Positions 10,199 to 16,980 of a stretch of DNA of 64,000 nt are shown piece by piece (position 1 is the first letter of the stretch; every line of letters begins with the position of its first letter). The notes beneath the pieces were generated by a model that saw only the letters and a program-made list of their open reading frames with translations, made no database searches and was not told the DNA's origin. Source of the stretch: Pseudoxanthomonas sp. z9 (GTDB lineage Bacteria > Pseudomonadota > Gammaproteobacteria > Xanthomonadales > Xanthomonadaceae); NCBI RefSeq assembly GCF_006542425.1, contig NZ_VFID01000002.1:186001-250000 (forward strand). The letters are read 5' to 3'. Position numbers and translations under genes: made by a program.

Positions 10199-11227
10199 TC
10201 AGAACCAGAAGCGGACGCCGGCCACGAAGCGGGTATCGCGGGTGTCACCACCTTCGCCGCGCCGGTAGTCGGCGGTGCCGCCGAACAGCCGCTCGTGCAC
10301 CACGCCCACGTAGGGCGCGAAGCGCCGGTTGATTTCGTAGCGCAGGCGCAGGCCGGCTTCGACCTTGTTGAGGCCGGTGCCTTCGCCGTACTCGGGCACG
10401 TCCCTGGACGAGAAGCTCGCTTCGACCAGCGGTTGCAGGATCAGGCGGTTGGTCAGCAGCAGTTCGTATTCGGCTTCCACCGTGGCTATGACCTGCCCGG
10501 ATTCACCCACGTAAGCGGTGGCGGACATCTCGAACTTGTACGGCGCCAGCCCTTGCACGCCGAAGGCGGCCCAGGTGCGCGAATCGGCCGGACGGAAATC
10601 CTGCTTCACGCCCACCACCACATCCCACCAGGGCGAGACGCTGCGGCCATACAGCACCTCCAGTTCGGAGGATTCGGTGCGCGAGCCTTCGCGCTCGCCC
10701 TCGCTGCGCAACCACAACCGGTTGAGATCGGTGCCGAACCAGGCGCTGCCTTCCCAGGCCTGCCCGGTGCCGTGGTCCGCATCCCAGCCTTCCAGGCGGT
10801 TGATCATCACCAGCGAATTGAACGCCGGCGCATGTTCCATCGCATGCGGCTTGAGGGAGGGGAAAGCGGCGGCGCGATCGGCGTCGGTGACGGCCGGAAT
10901 GGGTTCGCGCGGATCGGTGGGAGCCTTGGCCGCCGTTCCGTGGTCCATCTGAGAGTGGTCCATCTTGGAATGGTCCATCTGCGTTGGAGCACTCTGCGAA
11001 TGGTCCATCTGCGAATGGTCCATCTTCGAATGATCCATCTGCGAGTGATCCGTCTTCGAATCATCCGCCTTCGGGGTTTCCTCGACGGGGACCGGCGGTT
11101 TCTGCTGTGCAGGCGCAGGGGGCGCATGCGCGGCATGGTCGTGCTGTTGTGCCTGGACCTGGGCGGAGAGGGTCAGGCCCAGTGCGGCGGCCAGCAGGCC
11201 GAGCGGGAGATGAGTGCGCATGTTCAT
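10199..11227 (-). CDS. copB: copper resistance outer-membrane protein CopB
   Basis: A 342-residue CopB: signal peptide, a His/Met-rich N-terminal segment with repeated MDHS units (about residues 55-97), then an outer-membrane barrel (about 120-342) ending in the aromatic beta-signal FVAGVRFWF. CopB works with the periplasmic oxidase CopA in copper tolerance. Its start overlaps the copA stop by 4 bases (ATGA), so the two are translationally coupled. Confidence 0.93.
   Translation of the reverse strand: MNMRTHLPLGLLAAALGLTLSAQVQAQQHDHAAHAPPAPAQQKPPVPVEETPKADDSKTDHSQMDHSKMDHSQMDHSQSAPTQMDHSKMDHSQMDHGTAAKAPTDPREPIPAVTDADRAAAFPSLKPHAMEHAPAFNSLVMINRLEGWDADHGTGQAWEGSAWFGTDLNRLWLRSEGEREGSRTESSELEVLYGRSVSPWWDVVVGVKQDFRPADSRTWAAFGVQGLAPYKFEMSATAYVGESGQVIATVEAEYELLLTNRLILQPLVEASFSSRDVPEYGEGTGLNKVEAGLRLRYEINRRFAPYVGVVHERLFGGTADYRRGEGGDTRDTRFVAGVRFWF
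10941..11066 (-). repeat. 15-bp in-frame tandem repeat encoding (D/M)DHS(Q/K) units in copB
   Basis: About eight imperfect 15-bp units (like GGTCCATCTGCGAAT on the plus strand) encode alternating DHSQM/DHSKM pentapeptides, interrupted once by QSAPTQ. The units add or remove Met/His copper ligands without changing the frame, so copy number probably varies between strains. Confidence 0.8.
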
Positions 11228-13044
11228 TCCTCCACCCGCACTTCCCGCATCATGCCGGCTTCCATGTGGTACAGCAGGTGGCAGTGGAACGCCCAGCGGC
11301 CAAGCGCGTCGGCGCGCACGCGATAGGTACGGCGCGTGCCCGGCGGCATGTCGATGGTGTGCTTGCGCAGGTGGAAGTTGCCCTGGTCATCCTCCAGATC
11401 GCTCCACAGGCCATGCAGGTGGATCGGGTGCTGCATCATCGTGTCGTTGACCAGCACGATGCGCATGCGCTCGCCGTAGTTCAGGCGCAGCGGCTCGGCG
11501 CCGGCGAAGGGGATGCCGTTGAACGACCAGGCGAACTTCTCCATATGTCCGGTGAGATGCAGTTCGACCTCGCGGCCCGGATCGCGGCCGTCGGGATCGT
11601 CGAACAGGCTCTTCATGTCGCCATAGGTCAACACCTTGCGGCCGTTGTCGCGCAGGCCGATGCCGGGATCGTCCAGCTTGGGCGAAGTGGCCGCCGTCTG
11701 CATGTCGATCAGCGGATTGCCGGCTTCGCTCGGCGCATGCACGGGTGCCTTGCCGCCGCCATGCGCACCGTGGCCCATGCTGGCGCCGCAGCGGCCCTCC
11801 ATGCCCTTCTGGCCGGACATGTTCGCGCCGCAACCGCCTTCCATGCCCTTGTGGCCGCCCATGTCGTGGCCGCCGCCGCCCATGTCATGACCCATGTCCG
11901 ACATGGTCAGCAGCGGGCGCGGATCACGCGCTGGCACCGGCGCTTCCAGACCCTGGCGCACCGCCAGCGTGCCGCGCGCGTAGCCGGTGCGGCCCATGTC
12001 CTGGGCGAAGATGGTGAAGGCGTCCTGGCCGCCGGGTTCGACCAGCACGTCGAAGGTCTCGGCCACCGCGATGCGGAACTCGTCGACGGTGACCGGATGG
12101 ATGTACAGGCCATCGGCGGCGACCACCGTCATCTTCAGGCCGGGGATGCGCACGTCGAAGTAGGTCATCGCCGAGCCGTTGATGAAACGCAGCAGCACCT
12201 TTTCGCCGGAGCGGAACAGCCCGGTCCAGTTGCCGGCGGGCGCGTTGCCGTTCATCAGGTAGGTGTAGGTGTGCGCGTTGATGTCGGAGATGTCCGAGGG
12301 CGTCATCCGCATGCGTCCCCACATGCCGCGATCGGACAGCGTCGCCGCCCAGCCGTCGCGGCGGACGTCGCGGGCGAAATCGCCGACCGTGCGCTGGTAG
12401 GTGTTGTCGTGCATCGGCATCTTCTTCATCCGCCGGAACAGCGCGGCCGGATCCAGATCGGTCCAGTCGGACAGCAGCACGACGTGTTCGCGATCGAAGC
12501 GATAGGGCGGTGGCTCGGCCGGGTCGATGACCAGCGCGCCATACAGGCCGGCCTGTTCCTGGAACATCGAATGGCTGTGGTACCAGTAGGTGCCGGACTG
12601 CTTGAGCTGGAACCGGTACTGGTAGGTTTCGCCGGGCGCGATGCCGTCGAAACTCAGGCCGGGCACGCCGTCCATGTTGGCCGGCAGCAGGATGCCGTGC
12701 CAGTGGATCGAACTGTGCGCGTCGGCCAGGCGGTTGGCGACCCGCAGGGTGACGGTGTCGCCTTCGCGCCAGCGCAGGATCGGCGCCGGCAGGCTGCCGT
12801 TGACGGTGATCGCGGGGCGGGTACGGCCGGTGAAGTTGACCGGCGAGGTGCCGATGGCGAGATCGAAATCGGTGCCGGTCAGCACCGGCGCCTGGTACAT
12901 CGAATGGGCGGTGTTCGCCCATGCGGGCAGGCGCGCGAGGCCAAAACCGGCGGCAACGCCGCCCACGGCCAGGCCGGTGACGAAGCGGCGCCGGGAAAGC
13001 TGGAATCCGGAACCGGATCCCGCGCCGAAAGAATCGGAAGACAT
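11224..13044 (-). CDS. copA: periplasmic multicopper oxidase CopA
   Basis: A 606-residue CopA-type oxidase, exported folded by Tat: SRRRFVTGLAVGG is the twin-arginine motif near residue 18. All four copper-ligand segments are present: HWHGILLP, WYHSHSMFQEQAGLYG, HPIHLHGLW and WAFHCHLLYHMEAGMM. A Met/Gly/His-rich insert (about residues 380-430; GHDMGGGGHDMGG, SGQKGMEGRCG) is the usual extra copper-binding loop. It probably oxidises Cu(I) and sequesters copper. It follows copL and overlaps copB. Confidence 0.96.
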   Translation of the reverse strand: MSSDSFGAGSGSGFQLSRRRFVTGLAVGGVAAGFGLARLPAWANTAHSMYQAPVLTGTDFDLAIGTSPVNFTGRTRPAITVNGSLPAPILRWREGDTVTLRVANRLADAHSSIHWHGILLPANMDGVPGLSFDGIAPGETYQYRFQLKQSGTYWYHSHSMFQEQAGLYGALVIDPAEPPPYRFDREHVVLLSDWTDLDPAALFRRMKKMPMHDNTYQRTVGDFARDVRRDGWAATLSDRGMWGRMRMTPSDISDINAHTYTYLMNGNAPAGNWTGLFRSGEKVLLRFINGSAMTYFDVRIPGLKMTVVAADGLYIHPVTVDEFRIAVAETFDVLVEPGGQDAFTIFAQDMGRTGYARGTLAVRQGLEAPVPARDPRPLLTMSDMGHDMGGGGHDMGGHKGMEGGCGANMSGQKGMEGRCGASMGHGAHGGGKAPVHAPSEAGNPLIDMQTAATSPKLDDPGIGLRDNGRKVLTYGDMKSLFDDPDGRDPGREVELHLTGHMEKFAWSFNGIPFAGAEPLRLNYGERMRIVLVNDTMMQHPIHLHGLWSDLEDDQGNFHLRKHTIDMPPGTRRTYRVRADALGRWAFHCHLLYHMEAGMMREVRVEE

Positions 13045-13155
13045 GAAAACTCCTGACGATATTCTGGGGCAGCCCGGGGTCGGAACTGCGGGAAAACGCG
13101 CGGGACGACGGCAATGTCGCGGCGGCGCGGAATATCCACGGCCCTGCGGCCGGAT

Positions 13156-13575
13156 TCAGGTGATGGGAGGTCGCTGCGGGGAAGGAAGCGGCGGGGCGGG
13201 ATGCCCGGCGGGGACCGGCCCGATGGGGTCGGCGTTGGCGCGCGGCCCGTGGCCGGCCCACGCGGCGGGCATCGTGACGGGGGCTTGCTGGGCGCAGAAA
13301 CCGTCGCAGTGACCGGTGGAACAGCAATCGGGCTGGCCGTGATCGTGGACCGGCACCGGTTCGGGAGCGACCCGGGCGCCGTCCGCATCGTGGCAGGGAG
13401 CGGACGGCGCCGGTTCGGCCTTGGCCGGCATGCCGCAATCGTCCATGGCATGTCCGTGATGCGGCAGGCTGGCCTGGGCCAGGTGCATCTGCAGCGCGGC
13501 CACGGCGTTGCCCGTCCCCGAGACCAGCAGGGTGACGCTCAACAGGATCCGCAGCAGCAGCGAGGGAAGGGACAT
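13156..13575 (-). CDS. copL: CopL-family copper-responsive leader protein
   Basis: A 139-residue secreted protein directly upstream of copA. It has a signal peptide (MSLPSLLLRILLSVTLLVSG), His-rich patches (LPHHGHAMDDC, VPVHDHGQPDCC) and a CCSTGHCDGFC cluster, and ends in PQRPPIT. CopL is needed for copper-inducible copAB expression in Xanthomonas, and this is the expected copLAB order. The frame is open to 14451, but only the ATG at 13575 gives a signal peptide. Confidence 0.8.
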   Translation of the reverse strand: MSLPSLLLRILLSVTLLVSGTGNAVAALQMHLAQASLPHHGHAMDDCGMPAKAEPAPSAPCHDADGARVAPEPVPVHDHGQPDCCSTGHCDGFCAQQAPVTMPAAWAGHGPRANADPIGPVPAGHPAPPLPSPQRPPIT

Positions 13576-13793
13576 GACTGCAGGTACTTTAACCGCCTGA
13601 CCGATGAATGTGCAGCGGAATGCCGTGTCGTACACGCCCGGATAAGCATTGGAGGCGGGTCCAGTCCGGCTGCGAACCGCCAGCGGATGCCTGTTAAAGT
13701 GAACAGGTGTGTTTCCGAGTGCCCATTGGAGTACGCCCCGGTATGGATCCGGCATCTTTCCAAACGCCTTGCGATGCCACAGAATCCAGGCGC

Positions 13794-13807
13794 TTGAATC
13801 GATCCAA
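13794..13807 (+). promoter_or_regulatory. candidate LacI-family operator upstream of glk
   Basis: TTGAATCGATCCAA is a CG-centred imperfect palindrome of LacI-family type. It differs by one base from the reverse complement of the site at 16879-16892 before the N-glycan TBDR. It lies 14 bases before the proposed glk ATG. The regulator would be the LacI protein at 22726-23802; this is inference from position and similarity. Confidence 0.55.
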
Positions 13808-13821
13808 ACTAGGGCAAACGC

Positions 13822-14859
13822 GTGAATGCAGCAGCGGTACCGTACCCGGCCAATCCTGAAGTGCCGCAGATGACCCAAGCCACGCATGCCTCGCCCGGCC
13901 GGGAACTGATCGTCGCCGATGTCGGCGGGACCTTCGCGCGCCTGGCCAAGGTCGTGGTGGCGGCTGGACACGCGCCGCGCGTGCTCGCATACCAGAAGTA
14001 CGCCTGCGCCGAGTATCCCGATCTGGCCGCCATCCTGCACAGGTTCGCCGTCGATGAGCGCGCCACGGCCGATGCAGCGGTGGTGGCGATCGCCGGGCTG
14101 CTGGATGGCGACACCCTGGTCAATTCCAACCTGCCGTGGCCGGTGTCGCTGGAGCGTACCCGGCAGGCCTCTGGATTGGCGACGTTGTCGCTGATCAACG
14201 ATTTCGAGGCGGTCGCCTACGCGATTCCCTATCTGCACGCCGACGGCCTGTCGCCGCTGAGCGGCGAGCATCCGCATACCTTCCATTGGCCCGCGCTGGT
14301 GCTCGGCCCGGGCACCGGGCTCGGCGCCGCGCTGCGTTTCGAGGGCGGCACGCGGCCGGTGCTGGCCAGCGAGTTCGGCCATGCCGCGCTGGCGCCGGGC
14401 AACGCGCTGGAAATGGACGTGCTGGCCCTGCTGATGAAGCGCTGGCCACACGTGGACAACGAGCGCGTGCTGTCAGGCAACGGCCTGATGAACCTGTATC
14501 CGTGCCTGTGCGAGATTCGCGGCAAGGCGCCGCGCTGGCAGACACCCGAACAGCTGATCGCCGCCGCGCAGGCGGGCGAGGATCCGCTGGCGGTGGAAAC
14601 CGTCGAGGTGTTCTGCGGCTGGCTGGGCAGCCTGACCGGCGATCTGGCGATTGCGTTCGGTGCCAAGGCGGTCTATCTGGCCGGTGGCATTTCCGGCCAC
14701 ATCGAACAGTTCCTGCGCAATGGAACATTCCGCGAGCGTTATCTCAACAAGGGCGTGCTCGGCCACGTGCTGCGGCACGTGCCGGTGTGGCGGGTCGATC
14801 ACGGCCAACTCGGCGTGATGGGCGCGGCCGCGTGGTATGCCTCGCACCACCTGGATTGA
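13822..14859 (+). CDS. glk: glucokinase (Glk family)
   Basis: ATP-dependent hexokinase of the bacterial Glk family, 345 residues. Seen: the phosphate-1 motif LIVADVGGTFARLAK near residue 30, LINDFEAVAYAIPYL (catalytic Asp), LGPGTGLGAAL, and SEFGHAALAP (sugar-binding Glu/His). The ATG at 13822 is taken with AGGG 10 bases upstream, but a second ATG at 13870 (MTQATHAS) is equally near the family start and would leave room for an operator-overlapping promoter. As first gene of the N-glycan locus it may phosphorylate glucose or another released hexose; GlcNAc is possible but unproven. Confidence 0.9.
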   Translation: MNAAAVPYPANPEVPQMTQATHASPGRELIVADVGGTFARLAKVVVAAGHAPRVLAYQKYACAEYPDLAAILHRFAVDERATADAAVVAIAGLLDGDTLVNSNLPWPVSLERTRQASGLATLSLINDFEAVAYAIPYLHADGLSPLSGEHPHTFHWPALVLGPGTGLGAALRFEGGTRPVLASEFGHAALAPGNALEMDVLALLMKRWPHVDNERVLSGNGLMNLYPCLCEIRGKAPRWQTPEQLIAAAQAGEDPLAVETVEVFCGWLGSLTGDLAIAFGAKAVYLAGGISGHIEQFLRNGTFRERYLNKGVLGHVLRHVPVWRVDHGQLGVMGAAAWYASHHLD

Positions 14860-14901
14860 ATCGACACGGCGCCGCGCGCGCCCATCCCGAGGGAGGATCC
14901 G

Positions 14902-15906
14902 ATGACTGATCGCAGGCAGTTCCTGCAGGCCGGCCTGTTGGCCGCCGGTGCCCTGTCGTTGCCCGCCATGCGCGCGGGCGCCGCGTCCGCGCCCGGCGCG
15001 CGGGTGGTGTCCACCTGGGATTTCGGCGTGCCCGCCAACCAGGCGGCCTGGCCGGTGCTGGCCCGTGGCGGCAGCGCGCTGGACGCGGTGGAAACCGGGG
15101 CGCGCTGGGCCGAGAGCGAGCTGTGCAATCCCACGGTCGGTCATTGCGGCAATCCGGATCGCGACGGCGTGCTGACCCTGGACGCCAGCATCATGGATGG
15201 CGACGGCCGCTGTGGTTCGGTGGCCGCGCTGGAGGACATCCTGCATCCGATCTCGGTGGCGCGTCGCGTCATGGAGAAAACCCCGCACGTGATGCTGGTG
15301 GGCGAGGGCGCGCAGCAGTTCGCGGTCGCCGAGGGCTTCGAGAAGAAACACCTGCTCACGCCGCAGGCCGAGAAGGCCTGGCGCGAGTGGCTGAAGACCG
15401 CCGAGTACAAGCCGGAGATCAACGCCGAGCGGCGCGGCCAGCCCGGCAACAAGGACAACCACGACACCATCGGCATGCTCGCGATCGATGCGCAGGGCCG
15501 GCTGGCCGGTGCCTGCACCACCAGCGGCATGGCCTGGAAGATGCACGGCCGGGTCGGCGACAGCCCGATCATCGGCGCCGGCCTCTACGTCGACAACGAG
15601 GTCGGCGCCGCCACCGCCTCCGGCGTGGGCGAGGAAATGATCCGCAATGCCGCCAGTTTCCTGGTGGTGGAACTGATGCGACAGGGCCGCTCGCCGATGG
15701 ATGCCTGCCGCGAAGCCATCGACCGGGTGGTGCGCAAGCGTCCGGAAGCCAGCAGGAACCTGCAGGTGTGCTTCCTGGCGCTCAACAAGCATGGCGAGGT
15801 CGGTGCGTTCGCGTTGCATCGCGGTTTCGTCTACGCGGTGTGCGACGCCGACAAGCGCGACGATCTGCGCGAGTCCGGCTCGGTCTACACGACCACGCAG
15901 TCATGA
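14902..15906 (+). CDS. glycosylasparaginase (N4-(beta-N-acetylglucosaminyl)-L-asparaginase), exported
   Basis: Cleaves the amide bond between GlcNAc and Asn, the last step in removing an N-glycan from its peptide. It is an N-terminal-nucleophile hydrolase made as a 334-residue proenzyme; NHDTIGML holds the self-cleavage site with Thr189 as predicted nucleophile, followed by ACTTSGMAWKMHGRVGDSPI and GAGLYVDNEVGAATASGVGE. The N-terminus DRRQFLQAGLLAAGALSL looks like a twin-arginine or Sec signal, so it likely acts in the periplasm. It overlaps cutC as ATGA. A strong RBS (GAGGGAGG) precedes the ATG. Confidence 0.93.
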   Translation: MTDRRQFLQAGLLAAGALSLPAMRAGAASAPGARVVSTWDFGVPANQAAWPVLARGGSALDAVETGARWAESELCNPTVGHCGNPDRDGVLTLDASIMDGDGRCGSVAALEDILHPISVARRVMEKTPHVMLVGEGAQQFAVAEGFEKKHLLTPQAEKAWREWLKTAEYKPEINAERRGQPGNKDNHDTIGMLAIDAQGRLAGACTTSGMAWKMHGRVGDSPIIGAGLYVDNEVGAATASGVGEEMIRNAASFLVVELMRQGRSPMDACREAIDRVVRKRPEASRNLQVCFLALNKHGEVGAFALHRGFVYAVCDADKRDDLRESGSVYTTTQS

Positions 15907-16646
15907 ACGGACAGCCCGCCGGTTGCCTGCTGGAAATCGCCGCCAACTCGCACCTGTCCGCGCTCGCGGCGCAGGCCGGCGGCGCGGATCGGATCGAACT
16001 GTGCGAGAACCTGGGCGAGGGCGGCACCACGCCTTCCTACGGCACCCTGGCGAGGACCCGGGATCGGTTGTCGATTCCGATCTTCGTGCTGATTCGACCA
16101 CGGGCCGGCGACTTCCTGTATGGCCCGGAAGAAACCGAGGTGATGCTGCATGACATCGCGGCCTGCCGGCAGCTGGGCTGCGACGGTGTGGTGATCGGCG
16201 CGCTTGACGCGGGCGGCGACATCGATCTGCCGCTGTGCCGCGAATTGGTGGCGGCGGCATCGGGGATGGGGGTCACGTTCCATCGCGCCTTCGACGCGGT
16301 CCGCGATCCGGCCAGGGCGCTGGAAGCGATCGTGGCGCTGGGTTGCGATCGGGTGCTGACCTCGGGTGGCCAGGCCGACGCGGTGCTGGGTGCCGCGGCT
16401 ATCGCGAGCCATGTGCGGCAGGCGGCCGGTCGCATCGCGATCCTGGCCGGGGCCGGGCTGACGCCGGGCAATGTCGCGGGACTGGTGCAGGCGACCGGCG
16501 TGAACGAGGTGCATGCCTCGGCCAAGGCACGGCGCGCCACGACAATGGCGTTCCACAATCCGGCGCTGGCCGGGCTCGACTACGACCGCCAGGAAACCGA
16601 TCCGGCGATCGTCGCCGCATTCAGGCGGGCGCTCACCGCGCCCTGA
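15903..16646 (+). CDS. cutC: CutC-family TIM-barrel protein
   Basis: A 247-residue CutC family member with the conserved LEIAANSHLSALAAQAGGAD and RIELCENLGEGGTTPS starts, FHRAFDAVRDP, and LTSGGQADA, spanning the whole TIM barrel. CutC was named from copper sensitivity in E. coli, but a direct copper role has been doubted. Here it is translationally coupled to glycosylasparaginase inside an N-glycan locus and has no copper neighbour, so an enzyme role on glycan products is at least as likely. No signal peptide; cytoplasmic. Confidence 0.88.
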   Translation: MNGQPAGCLLEIAANSHLSALAAQAGGADRIELCENLGEGGTTPSYGTLARTRDRLSIPIFVLIRPRAGDFLYGPEETEVMLHDIAACRQLGCDGVVIGALDAGGDIDLPLCRELVAAASGMGVTFHRAFDAVRDPARALEAIVALGCDRVLTSGGQADAVLGAAAIASHVRQAAGRIAILAGAGLTPGNVAGLVQATGVNEVHASAKARRATTMAFHNPALAGLDYDRQETDPAIVAAFRRALTAP

Positions 16647-16846
16647 CCCACGGGCTCGCGTGCGCCGCGGGTGAGCGGCGGGGTGGGTTTGCGCACTTTG
16701 TTCATCCGCTTGTCATGGATGCATGGCAGGGGCGTGAAACCATCGCCCTCAAGCCATTGATTCGAAACATTTATCTCGATTCAAAAAGCCAGTCCGCCTG
16801 ATTTGCTGCGTTGCGGAATGCCATCTCGCATTTACGCATGCTTAAT

Positions 16847-16860
16847 TTAGATCGATCCAG
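16847..16860 (+). promoter_or_regulatory. candidate LacI-family operator (TBDR site 1)
   Basis: TTAGATCGATCCAG matches the glk site in 11 of 14 bases. It is 32 bases centre-to-centre from the next site, about three helical turns, which would allow cooperative binding. Confidence 0.45.
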
Positions 16861-16878
16861 AGAGAGGTGCCTGAGTCG

Positions 16879-16892
16879 TTGGAACGATTCAA
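16879..16892 (-). promoter_or_regulatory. candidate LacI-family operator (TBDR site 2)
   Basis: TTGGAACGATTCAA; its reverse complement TTGAATCGTTCCAA differs from the glk-upstream site by one base. It lies about 90 bases before the chosen TBDR start. Confidence 0.55.
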
Positions 16893-16980
16893 GTACAGGG
16901 TTAGATCGAGAGAAATCTTCTGGACGCCGCCGTACCGCAAGTCAAAAACCACACCACAATCACCCCGAGTACTTCGCAAA

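Larger units (their letters stand above)
16647..16980 (+). promoter_or_regulatory. 334-base control region before the N-glycan TBDR
   Basis: No gene is supported here. The region is clearly more AT-rich than its flanks and carries several TTGAATCG-like elements: 16757-16770, a half site at 16771-16784, 16847-16860, 16879-16892 and a half site at 16901-16914. This density suggests the main regulated promoter of the locus. The TBDR frame is open back to 16867 but lacks a signal peptide before 16981. Confidence 0.6.
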
